Shown: positions 1 through 6,918 of the stretch, piece after piece
How the letters are laid out: the number at the start of each line of letters is the position of its first letter
Position numbering within the stretch: position 1 is the first letter of the stretch
DNA from: JAWWPG01 sp038327385
Lineage (GTDB): Bacteria; Actinomycetota; Actinomycetes; Propionibacteriales; Nocardioidaceae
DNA length: 21,500 bases
Direction: 5' to 3'
Assembly: GCA_038327385.1 (NCBI GenBank)
Contig: JBBQKY010000020.1
Location: forward strand, 1 to 21,500
Notes under the pieces: model-generated
The model's input: the letters and a program-made list of their open reading frames with translations, nothing else
The model's database searches: none
Told to the model about the DNA's origin: nothing
Translations under genes and position numbers: made by a program

Positions 1-2
1 CG

Positions 3-113
3 CTGGAGGACGAGGTCGACAAGCTGCTCGGGAGGGCCTGGGACGAGGCGCTCGAACCGTTCCGGTACGCCGGGGAAGGCGCCCCGGTCCGCTGGCTCCA
101 CCACGTCGTCTGA
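3..113 (+). CDS. C-terminal fragment of an unidentified protein
   Basis: The window opens inside a plus-strand reading frame (third frame) that runs 36 codons to a TGA at 111-113. The visible tail is acidic then aromatic, beginning LEDEVDKLLGRAWDEALEPF and ending WLHHVV. I do not recognise the family from so short a piece. That it is coding is supported by strong G/C preference at third codon positions and by a hairpin directly after the stop (120-143), separating it from the convergent ABC-type gene. The other two plus frames in this stretch give Arg/Ser/Gly-rich translations typical of out-of-frame high-GC DNA. Confidence 0.55.
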   Translation: MEDEVDKLLGRAWDEALEPFRYAGEGAPVRWLHHVV

Positions 114-119
114 GCGCAG

Positions 120-143
120 GGCGACCCGGCCGCGTCGGTCGCC
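120..143. terminator. Hairpin between convergent genes
   Basis: A perfect 7-bp inverted repeat, GGCGACC (120-126) and GGTCGCC (137-143), encloses a 10-nt loop. It lies between the plus-strand stop at 113 and the minus-strand stop at 166, where a bidirectional terminator is expected. There is no T-tract, as is common in high-GC actinobacteria. Confidence 0.5.
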
Positions 144-165
144 TCAGGGTCACCTTTGCGCCATT

Positions 166-1821
166 TCACGCGGCGGGTTCGTGGCTTGGCCGGGTGGGCA
201 CGGCTTCGTCGGGGCGCCATACGTGGGTGGCCACGACGAGGTCGGGGTCGTCGCTTGCGAGCACGACCACTCCCGGGTAGTCGGTCAGGATTTTGCGTAG
301 GACCTCGCGGCCATCCGCGCCGAGATCGGCATCGAGGTGATCCAGGACGAGGAGCGGTGGCTCGTTGAGGAGGGAACGCGCGAGCAGGAGCCGGGCCCTT
401 TCGGGGATTGTGAGCGGCTCTCCGCCGTGGACCAACCCGCTTTGCGTTCCTTGCGGTAGCTCGGCGATGCGACGAGCTAGTCCTACTGCCGCCAACAGTC
501 GAGCTGCCTCTTCCTCGCCGGTCTCGGGACAGCGGTAGCGGACGTTGCGCGAGACGCTTCCTCGGACCAGCATCATGCCCTGCGCGGCATAGCCGACCAG
601 GCGACGGAGGTCCTTGGGTCCCACTGCCGATAGGTCACGACCGTTGACCAGCACCGCTTCGTCGGGGGTTCCGTCGAGTCCGACGAGGCGGCGGAGTCCC
701 TCCGATGTCAGCCGCTTGTCGCCGGTGTCCATCACTATCCGATCGCCGGGGTCGGCATGAATTGTCGGCATCCGCCGGCCGTCACTGAGAGTGATGCCGA
801 TGGCGGTGACACCGGCAGTCAGACCGGGAACGGACCTGTCCGGGGATTCCGCCGCCTGGCCCTCGGAAGAGTCCGGCTGCGGAGGTGGCGGTTCGAAGGC
901 AGGCCCGATGATCCGACGAGCAGCACGGAAGGTCTGCCGGTACTCCGCAACCCGTCCGAGGTCGTGAATGGGAGAGGCGAGAAACCCTACGATCGCGAGT
1001 GCCCCGGCGATCGTGTGCGTGGCCGTCGTTGTCGTGAGTCCGATGCCGACCACCATCGCGGCCGCGATCGCCGAAGTGGCGGCGGCGGCTCCACGCAGCG
1101 CGCCGGCAATCTTTGCCCGGTCGATCGCCGCTGTGACGAGGCCACGGCTGATCTCCGCGATGCGCTGCAGCTCCCGGTCCGAGCCCCCTGCCGAGCGGAT
1201 CGCGGGTGTCGACATGATCGTGTCGGCGACTTGTGAGGAGAGCCGACCACGGTGTCGGCGGAGCGTGCGCGACCGCCGGTACGCAACGGGGGCGAGGCTC
1301 CCCATGGCTGCGAGCAGGATCGCGACGGGTACGACGACGGCTATGGCGAGAAGGGGCGCGAGCAGGATGAGAGCAACGCTCGCGCCGAGGATCAGCGGGA
1401 TGCCGACCGCAAGTGGGGCGACGCCCTGGCTCACCCAGTTCTTCACCGACGTGAGGTCGTTCGTCGTACGCGCCACGGCGACGCCAAGAGACTTGACCGC
1501 CCCGTCTGCGAGGTTGCGCCGGATGAGTCCGAGCCGAATCTCCTGAACGTAGTGCTGGCTCAGCCGTTCGGCGAGGACACGCTCAGCCCCGCGGAGCAGG
1601 CCGACAACGACCGCCGCGGCCATCAGCAGCGCGAACACCAGCGGCCGGTGCCGGGCTGCCGAGCCATTGAGCGCGTCGCTGAGCAGTAGGGCACCGACGC
1701 CGCCAGCGGCTGCCTGGCCGAGACCGGAAAGAACCAGAAGGACCAGGTGCCTTCGGCGAGTGCCGGCCCACAGAGCTGGGAGACCCGATCTGGCCGGACC
1801 CTCAGCCGGCGAATCGGTCAT
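166..1821 (-). CDS. ABC-exporter-like membrane protein with degenerate ATPase domain
   Basis: A 551-residue protein with the layout of a type I ABC exporter half-transporter. Hydrophobic segments lie near residues 25-50, 60-80, 133-180 and 245-285, followed by a Pro-rich linker (about 308-330) and a nucleotide-binding-like domain (335-535). The Q-loop (YAAQ, Q414) and Walker B aspartate (LLVLD, D494) remain. Walker A is unrecognisable (DTGDKRLTSEG at 365-375 instead of GxxGxGKST), the signature reads HGGEP instead of LSGGQ, the catalytic Glu after Walker B is His495, and the H-loop His appears to be Asp524. ATP hydrolysis by this chain alone is therefore doubtful; it may be a non-hydrolysing partner or have another role. 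The ATG at 1821 is preferred over an upstream GTG because AGGGGG precedes it at good spacing. It overlaps the upstream P-loop gene by 20 bp, indicating translational coupling. Confidence 0.82.
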   Translation of the reverse strand: MTDSPAEGPARSGLPALWAGTRRRHLVLLVLSGLGQAAAGGVGALLLSDALNGSAARHRPLVFALLMAAAVVVGLLRGAERVLAERLSQHYVQEIRLGLIRRNLADGAVKSLGVAVARTTNDLTSVKNWVSQGVAPLAVGIPLILGASVALILLAPLLAIAVVVPVAILLAAMGSLAPVAYRRSRTLRRHRGRLSSQVADTIMSTPAIRSAGGSDRELQRIAEISRGLVTAAIDRAKIAGALRGAAAATSAIAAAMVVGIGLTTTTATHTIAGALAIVGFLASPIHDLGRVAEYRQTFRAARRIIGPAFEPPPPQPDSSEGQAAESPDRSVPGLTAGVTAIGITLSDGRRMPTIHADPGDRIVMDTGDKRLTSEGLRRLVGLDGTPDEAVLVNGRDLSAVGPKDLRRLVGYAAQGMMLVRGSVSRNVRYRCPETGEEEAARLLAAVGLARRIAELPQGTQSGLVHGGEPLTIPERARLLLARSLLNEPPLLVLDHLDADLGADGREVLRKILTDYPGVVVLASDDPDLVVATHVWRPDEAVPTRPSHEPAA

Positions 1822-2983
1822 GAGCAGTGCCCCCTGCGAGAGCGGGTTGTGAGCGGCAGGGCAGTAGGAGATGGACGATGTCAGCGCTGGCGAGCTCGTC
1901 GACGCGCAGGACGGGCACGTCAAGCGCGGCGACAGCCTCGAGCTTCGCCAACGGGGAGGCAGTCAAGAGACCACTCACAGCTACCGGGGCGAGTCCCTTG
2001 GACGTTAACAGGTTGTGGCCCGCGAGGGCTCCGAGCGCGTCGCCCGCCGCGAAGACGATCTTGTCCACGAGTCGAGCGAACAGGGGGTCGTCGATGAGCC
2101 GTGCCGTCTCCCGCTGGAACAAGCCATCGGCCACCTCGAGCACGATCGCGTCCGGGGCCGCCCTCGCGAGATCGCTTATCAGTGAAACCAGCAGGGCGCG
2201 GATCTCGTCGTGCCCCAACCGGTACGTCGATGCGTACCCGTAGTGCGTGAAGTCCATGACAGTGGTGGCGCCGGAGTCCTCGAACAGCCGGGGATCCCCA
2301 CCGGCTCCGGTCCCCGTGACCTTGCCCGCGGCAACCTCGAGTCCCGCCGCCGTCAAACCTCGAACGATCGACGCGACCGTGGTGGTCTTGCCCGAGTTCA
2401 TGGAGGTTCCCAGAACGGCGAACACCGGGGGAGTGCGGACGCGAGAGAGGCCTTGGAATTCCTCCGGGCTGACCGTCTGGTGAGGGGCGCAGCGCTGCAA
2501 GGTGAGGACACCGTCCACGTCGGCCAGCAGACCGAGCGGTTCGATCTCGGTTGGGTCGTCCATCAGGTCGTGCGCAGTGATCACGTCGCCAGCGAGGCCA
2601 CCAGCTGCCGCCAGGTTGGTCAGGTCGAGATTCAGGGGTACCTTGGACTCGAACTGGTCAGGCGCATATCTGTCCCCGTATGCGACGAGAATCTCGTCCC
2701 CCTCGAACAGAGCTGCTCGCCTGCTCTCCGGGCGCTCGATGCGGAAATGCTGTCCCACCCGATGCACACGAGCGAGTAATACGTCTCCGGCATGTGGGAT
2801 GACTTCATCACCAGACAGCAGCCATAAATCGGTCGAATTACGCGAGAGCAGCCGTGACACGTACCGGGTGGTGTATGCCGACTTTGCCCGCCCAAGTCGA
2901 GAGTGGTCGAGTGGCTCCAGGGTGATGGAATCCCCACGTTGCGACGTGCTGAGCCTCGGTGTGGCGATACATTGCGTGTTCAT
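1802..2983 (-). CDS. DUF1611/MobB-like P-loop NTPase
   Basis: A protein of 393 residues. The N-terminal part (about 60-115) looks like a small beta-rich domain, with GDVLLARVHRVG and later GDEILVAYGDRYAPDQFE. The C-terminal half (185-390) is a P-loop NTPase with an intact Walker A, GTSMNSGKTT (192-201), and a later hydrophobic strand ending in an acidic residue (VLEVADG, around 281-287). The fold resembles the DUF1611, MobB and dethiobiotin-synthetase group of SIMIBI-type NTPases, from memory of these motifs. Substrate is unknown. It is the middle gene of a tight cassette: its 3' end overlaps the ABC-like gene by 20 bp and its 5' end adjoins the kinase-like gene. I chose the ATG at 2983 because GGAG lies 5 nt upstream. 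A GTG at 3019 would add 12 residues and overlap the kinase stop, but its ribosome site is poorly spaced. Confidence 0.8.
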   Translation of the reverse strand: MNTQCIATPRLSTSQRGDSITLEPLDHSRLGRAKSAYTTRYVSRLLSRNSTDLWLLSGDEVIPHAGDVLLARVHRVGQHFRIERPESRRAALFEGDEILVAYGDRYAPDQFESKVPLNLDLTNLAAAGGLAGDVITAHDLMDDPTEIEPLGLLADVDGVLTLQRCAPHQTVSPEEFQGLSRVRTPPVFAVLGTSMNSGKTTTVASIVRGLTAAGLEVAAGKVTGTGAGGDPRLFEDSGATTVMDFTHYGYASTYRLGHDEIRALLVSLISDLARAAPDAIVLEVADGLFQRETARLIDDPLFARLVDKIVFAAGDALGALAGHNLLTSKGLAPVAVSGLLTASPLAKLEAVAALDVPVLRVDELASADIVHLLLPCRSQPALAGGTAHDRFAG

Positions 2984-3011
2984 TCGGACTCCATGATCAC
3001 GGTTCCCTAGA

Positions 3012-4043
3012 TCACTCACGGTAGGCGCTAGTCCTTACAGATTTCACTCGTACGTTGGTACTACGACCTCGAGGGAGACGGAAGCGCTCGCGGGGGGCTC
3101 CAGGTCGTGCAGGGGGAGGCTCGGCAACCCTGCTCGGCCACGAACCGTCTCCGCTGCCCGGTGCGGCGTCTTCTAAGAGCCACAGCACGGTCATGGCGGC
3201 AGAGGGTCGGCGCGACGGTAAGGACTCGAGGAGCCGACTGACGAGTCGTTCGAGAGCTGCCGGGATCGACGAGTCGAGAGTGCGGAGCGGTGCTGCACGC
3301 TTCTCGAGCTGCGGGTACCGGTTCGGGCCACGAGTGCCGCCTGAATCGAAGGCGGGCCTCCCTGCCGCGGCCTCGTGCAGAGCGGCGCCCAGCGCCCACA
3401 GATCCATCGGAGTTGCTGCCGGCAGGCCTCCGACCTGTTCCGGAGCCATGTACGCGGGAGTCCCTCGCGCCCGGTCGGCGGCGGGGCGAACCCCACCGAC
3501 CGGGCGGGCGATGTCGAAGCCGAGCAGGATAGCTCGACCGTCCCGCAGGCACACACTCGAGGGCGTTACGTCGGAATGAACGATGCCGAGCTTGTGCAGG
3601 TGATGGAGCGAGGCGCCAACTTGCATCCCAAGGCGGATAACGTCCGCCGGAGCGAGCTTGCCTACTTCCGCCAAGAGGTCGGCCAGGGTGGGACCGTCTA
3701 TGTATTCGTAGATCAGGTGTGGCAGGGACGCCGCCAGCTTGGCCTCGAGCAGACGCTGAACGGATGGATGGGACACGGCGAGAACGGTCTCGGCCTCTCG
3801 CGCGAGCGCAGCAAGCGTTCGGGTACTCAGCTCGTCTCGTCGGGGAATCTTGACCACCACAGGGCTCCACTGCGGCACCGACCACGCCATCCAGGTCTCG
3901 AATCGAAAGCCCGCCCCAAGGCGGCCCCGTGCCACCAACCCGGGGGCAATCTTTTCTCCAAAGCCGAATCCCCAGCTGGACGATTCACCGCACTTGCGAG
4001 CAAGGCGAGGAGACACTGCTGCCATCTCTGCATACGGCGCCAT
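3012..4043 (-). CDS. Serine/threonine kinase-like protein, probable pseudokinase
   Basis: A 343-residue soluble kinase-like protein. Visible landmarks are a glycine-rich loop (GRLGAG, 40-45), the VAIK-type lysine (VVVK, K65), an alpha-C glutamate (E83), the catalytic-loop segment HSDVTPSSV (156-164), GTPAYMAPEQ (194-203) and DLWALG (214-219). The catalytic Asp158 is present, but the loop Lys is Thr160 and the loop Asn is Ser163. DFG is replaced by Gly175-Phe176-Asp177 (LLGFDIAR), so the metal-binding Asp is displaced. Loss of both metal ligands suggests weak or absent phosphotransfer and a scaffold or sensor role. The C-terminal 60 residues are Pro/Arg-rich, and no membrane segment or extracellular sensor domain is seen. 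The ATG at 4043 follows GAGGGG at 6-nt spacing. It is the first gene of the cassette with the P-loop and ABC-like genes. Confidence 0.85.
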   Translation of the reverse strand: MAPYAEMAAVSPRLARKCGESSSWGFGFGEKIAPGLVARGRLGAGFRFETWMAWSVPQWSPVVVKIPRRDELSTRTLAALAREAETVLAVSHPSVQRLLEAKLAASLPHLIYEYIDGPTLADLLAEVGKLAPADVIRLGMQVGASLHHLHKLGIVHSDVTPSSVCLRDGRAILLGFDIARPVGGVRPAADRARGTPAYMAPEQVGGLPAATPMDLWALGAALHEAAAGRPAFDSGGTRGPNRYPQLEKRAAPLRTLDSSIPAALERLVSRLLESLPSRRPSAAMTVLWLLEDAAPGSGDGSWPSRVAEPPPARPGAPRERFRLPRGRSTNVRVKSVRTSAYRE

Positions 4044-4091
4044 CTATTGCCCCTCACGGCTCGATGTCTGTTGTTTGTCAGCATGAGTCGT

Positions 4092-4137
4092 GGACGTGAA
4101 GGTCGGATGAGGCCCACCTTAAGAAACCTTCACGTCC
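4092..4137. promoter_or_regulatory. Inverted repeat in divergent promoter region
   Basis: A perfect 12-bp inverted repeat, GGACGTGAAGGT (4092-4103) and ACCTTCACGTCC (4126-4137), has a 22-bp spacer. ACCTT also recurs at 4116-4120 and 4126-4130, giving a direct repeat at 10-bp register, the helical spacing OmpR-family regulators often use. It lies in the 167 bp between the divergent kinase-like gene (start 4043) and response-regulator gene (start 4211), so it could control both. Its role as an operator is inference; a structured leader is the alternative. Confidence 0.5.
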
Positions 4138-4210
4138 GAGAGTCACCGTTGCGCGGCCATCGGAGGTACCTTGTTGCGATGGCTAAGCCTTCGGGCCCGG
4201 AAGGACCAAC

Positions 4211-4903
4211 GTGGTCAACATCCTGCTCATAGAGGACGACGCTCGGGTCCAGGAGATCGTGGAGCGCGGCCTCGGTGCCAGAGGATTTGCTGTCTCTTGC
4301 GCGTCCGATCCAGAGACCGGGCTGGAGCTGGTGAGCAAGTTCGACATCGACTTGGTTCTGCTCGACCTGATGCTCCCGAGTCGGCATGGTCTCCAGGTGT
4401 TGGAGGACATCCGTGCAGTGAAGCCGAGACTCCCTGTCATCGCTCTCACCGCTCTAGATGACACTGGTTCCAAGGTGGGAGGTCTGACTGCGGGGATGGA
4501 CGACTACATCACGAAACCATTCTCGATCGGAGAGCTCGCCGCCCGCATCACGGCTCGGCTCCGGTGGCAGGCAGACGACCGCGGGATGTTGAAGGCCGGA
4601 CCGCTGAACCTGAACCTTGCTTCCCACCGGGTGGCCCTCGTCGGGCGGGAGGTGTCCCTGTCAGCGAGAGAGCTGAGCCTGCTGGCCGCGTTCATGCGTC
4701 ACCAGGGTCAGGTTCTGTCTCGAGAGCAGCTGCTCAGGCTGGTCTGGGACCTAGGTTTCGACCCCGGTTCGAATGTGGTGGATGTGTTCGTAGCGGCGCT
4801 GCGTCGCAAGATCGGCGGGCAGTTCATCGAGACCGTTCGCGGGGCCGGATACCGATTCGTTGTCCCGTCGGCGGAGCCGGAACCTGCAGGAAACGTGTCG
4901 TGA
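4211..4903 (+). CDS. OmpR/PhoB-family response regulator
   Basis: This 230-residue DNA-binding regulator of a two-component system has an N-terminal receiver domain (about 2-115). It shows the acidic pair (IEDD, 7-10), phospho-acceptor Asp52 (LLDLMLP), Thr80 (IALTA) and Lys102 (ITKPF). A winged-helix effector domain (about 130-223) follows, with RELSLLAAFMRHQGQVLSRE and the wing segment VRGAGYRFV. The GTG start at 4211 follows GGAAGGA at 5-nt spacing. The stop overlaps the next gene by 4 bp (GTGA), so regulator, small exported protein and histidine kinase form one operon. The inverted repeat upstream is a plausible autoregulatory site. Target genes are unknown; the divergent kinase-like cassette is the obvious candidate. 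Confidence 0.95.
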   Translation: MVNILLIEDDARVQEIVERGLGARGFAVSCASDPETGLELVSKFDIDLVLLDLMLPSRHGLQVLEDIRAVKPRLPVIALTALDDTGSKVGGLTAGMDDYITKPFSIGELAARITARLRWQADDRGMLKAGPLNLNLASHRVALVGREVSLSARELSLLAAFMRHQGQVLSREQLLRLVWDLGFDPGSNVVDVFVAALRRKIGGQFIETVRGAGYRFVVPSAEPEPAGNVS

Positions 4904-5376
4904 AAGTTGCATTGGCAGCCTTGCTCGCGGCAGCCGCCTTTCTGATCGGGGCGCTGCGGATAGGCGGCCTGACGAGTGTGCCGTTGCCGCCTGCCGCTAC
5001 GGTGGGCGCCCGTCCGACCACCGTTCTGCCGACAACACCGTCCACCACGCTGATGGGGAACTCCCTGGGCGCTCACGCGCAAGCCGGCCCGACTTCGGAC
5101 GTGCACGCGCAAACCGGACCGGGCTCGGTCGGCGTTCACGCCGGGCCCAGCCCGAGGTCGGAAACCGCAACTACGAGGTCGACGGGAACCAGCTGGCCCG
5201 CGCCTAGGTCGACGGGAACCAGCTGGCCCGCGCCCAGTCTGCCGCCGAGCACCCACTTCACGACCGGCTCGCTGCCCCCGGTCGATAAGGTGCGTCACGA
5301 AGTACAGAAGTACGACGCGGGAGACAGGGGCAGCAAGGGAGACCAGGGCGACAAGGGGCACGGAGGTGGGCGGTAG
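4900..5376 (+). CDS. Small exported or membrane-anchored Pro/Thr-rich protein with collagen-like tail
   Basis: A 158-residue protein beginning MKVALAALLAAAAFLIGAL, a signal peptide or N-terminal anchor. The body is low-complexity (Pro, Thr, Ser, Ala, Gly). It contains imperfect HAQAGP/HAQTGP/HAGPSP repeats and two exact copies of RSTGTSWPAP encoded by a 30-bp-period repeat (5176-5234). The C-terminus has consecutive Gly-X-Y triplets (GDRGSKGDQGDKGHGGG), collagen-like but short. I recognise no family. The GTG at 4900 overlaps the response-regulator stop by 4 bp and is preceded by AGGA. It lies between regulator and sensor kinase genes, so a role as an accessory sensor, ligand or cell-wall-spanning protein is conceivable but unproven. 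A longer open frame upstream is the out-of-frame continuation through the regulator gene. Confidence 0.75.
   Translation: MKVALAALLAAAAFLIGALRIGGLTSVPLPPAATVGARPTTVLPTTPSTTLMGNSLGAHAQAGPTSDVHAQTGPGSVGVHAGPSPRSETATTRSTGTSWPAPRSTGTSWPAPSLPPSTHFTTGSLPPVDKVRHEVQKYDAGDRGSKGDQGDKGHGGGR
5176..5234 (+). repeat. Two-copy 30-bp-period tandem repeat
   Basis: Two identical 29-bp blocks (5176-5204 and 5206-5234), separated by one differing base, encode RSTGTSWPAP twice in frame. The period is a multiple of three, so copy-number change would keep the exported protein in frame. Confidence 0.9.
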
Positions 5377-5410
5377 GCGCCGAGTCGAGCGCCAGAAGGA
5401 GCCACCCAAG

Positions 5411-6874
5411 GTGCTTTCCCGAATACGGGTATGCGGCTGGGACAGGAAGCCGCTGGGACTAACGGTTCGCCTCGTGGCGATCTCTGCCATGCTCGCCGCG
5501 GCCACCCTACTCATCGTTGCGAGCATCGTCGTCCTGGTTACTCGCAGCCACCTCCAGAGCGAGTTCGACCACGAGCTCACCGCCAGCGTCCAGTCGTTCG
5601 ATCGTGGTCCCGGTCGAAGCATCGAGACGCCAGGAGACCTGACTGCTCAGTCGCGTCGGTGGCTCCAGGTCAGCGCATTCGGCGAAGACCAGGTCGTGGC
5701 GGTGCGTACCCAGGATGGGACGGTCCTGTCGAGCGAGAGCGGTCCTGACCTTCGCACTCTCCCCCAAGGAGTGGGCCTACTCCGAGCCACGACAGTTCGC
5801 TGGTGGGATCTCGCCGGAGGGGGGGTCAACATTCGCGCACTGACCGTACCCATTGTCTTCGAGGGGCGCCAGATCGGCACTCTCGTTTGCGCGGCGTCAA
5901 AGGCGCCAATGGACGCCGCGCTCGCCGCCGTCCTTTCGGCGATTGTGCTGGCGAGCGGCGCGGGACTGATAGTGGCAGCCATTCTGGGCCTCGCAACGAT
6001 TCGGCGTACCCTGGCGCCGCTGGAGCGGATGTCTGGCGAGGTCGCCGCGATCGAGGAAAGTGGAGATCTGTCCAGGCGAGCCGCAGCGGATGGTCCCCTG
6101 GATGAAGTGGGGCGGCTTGCCGCCGCCTTCAACCGCATGCTGGAGAAGCTGCAAAGGGCATTCTCGGGGCAGCGGCGCTTCTTGACCGATGCCTCGCACG
6201 AGCTGAGGACCCCGCTCACGATCGCACGAGGTCAGATCGAGCTTCTGGAGAGCACGATCAAGACCGACGACCAGCATCGATCCCTCACCCTCGTCATGAC
6301 AGAGCTCGATCGGATGGCCGGGATCGTGGAGAACCTTCTCCTTCTTGCCCGGCTCGACGAGGGCATCCCAATGGCTTCCATGCGGGTGGAGGTGGAGCTG
6401 ACTGTGCGAGAGGCTCTCCTCAGGGGCATGCTCCTCGATGCCCGCGAAGCGCATGTCTACGCAGAGCCTGACCTTTTCGCGCTGGCCGACCCCGAAGCGC
6501 TACTTCGGGTGCTCACGAACCTCCTGGCAAACGCCGTCCAGCACACCCGCGAGGGGGCAACCATTACCCTCCGCTCCCGGCGCGAGGGGCCTCAGGCGCT
6601 GATCGAGATCTCGGACAGCGGAACAGGTATCGCCTCCGACGACCTACCGCACATCTTTGAACGCATGTACCGCGGAAGGGGTGCGCGCACCTCCTCTCCG
6701 GGAGGCGCCGGATTGGGCCTGGCCATCGTAAAAGCGCTCGTTCAGGCAATGAGCGGGGAGGTCGAGCTTTCCTCGACTCGCGCCGGAACCACCTTTGTCA
6801 TCCGTCTACCGCTCGCTCCACGATCGGCCCCCTTGCCTTCAGCCGAGTCCTGTCCAGATGCCCGACGCGGCTGA
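5411..6874 (+). CDS. Membrane sensor histidine kinase (HAMP, HisKA, HATPase)
   Basis: A 487-residue sensor kinase, presumed partner of the response regulator two genes upstream. Order: short cytoplasmic N-terminus, membrane helix (about 17-45), extracytoplasmic domain of about 120 residues, second helix (170-196), HAMP (197-250), dimerisation/phospho-acceptor helix with H263 in ASHELRTPLT, then the ATPase domain. The ATPase domain has an N-box (LTNLLANAVQH, N370/N374), G1 (DSGTGI, 402-407) and G2 (GGAGLGLAIV, 431-440). All motifs look intact. The extracytoplasmic part shows no named domain to me. I prefer GTG 5411, which has GAAGGAG about 9 nt upstream. A GTG at 5366 would add 15 residues and overlap the small exported-protein gene by 11 bp. 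The signal sensed is unknown. Confidence 0.93.
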   Translation: MLSRIRVCGWDRKPLGLTVRLVAISAMLAAATLLIVASIVVLVTRSHLQSEFDHELTASVQSFDRGPGRSIETPGDLTAQSRRWLQVSAFGEDQVVAVRTQDGTVLSSESGPDLRTLPQGVGLLRATTVRWWDLAGGGVNIRALTVPIVFEGRQIGTLVCAASKAPMDAALAAVLSAIVLASGAGLIVAAILGLATIRRTLAPLERMSGEVAAIEESGDLSRRAAADGPLDEVGRLAAAFNRMLEKLQRAFSGQRRFLTDASHELRTPLTIARGQIELLESTIKTDDQHRSLTLVMTELDRMAGIVENLLLLARLDEGIPMASMRVEVELTVREALLRGMLLDAREAHVYAEPDLFALADPEALLRVLTNLLANAVQHTREGATITLRSRREGPQALIEISDSGTGIASDDLPHIFERMYRGRGARTSSPGGAGLGLAIVKALVQAMSGEVELSSTRAGTTFVIRLPLAPRSAPLPSAESCPDARRG

Positions 6875-6875
6875 C

Positions 6876-6904
6876 CGCCTCGTCCCTAACGGGAAAGCGA
6901 GGCG
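6876..6904. terminator. Bidirectional hairpin terminator
   Basis: CGCCTCG (6876-6882) pairs with CGAGGCG (6898-6904), and inside it TCCC pairs with GGGA around a TAAC loop, giving an 11-bp stem with a 3-nt bulge. It begins 2 bp after the histidine kinase stop and ends 15 bp before the convergent accD stop. No T-run follows. Confidence 0.7.
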
Positions 6905-6918
6905 CAAGTGGCGTTGAG

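Noticed and set aside
4564..4899. Extension of the small exported protein gene upstream through the response regulator
   Set aside because: That part is the out-of-frame reading of the winged-helix domain; the GTG at 4900 gives a clean hydrophobic N-terminus and a 4-bp coupled overlap.
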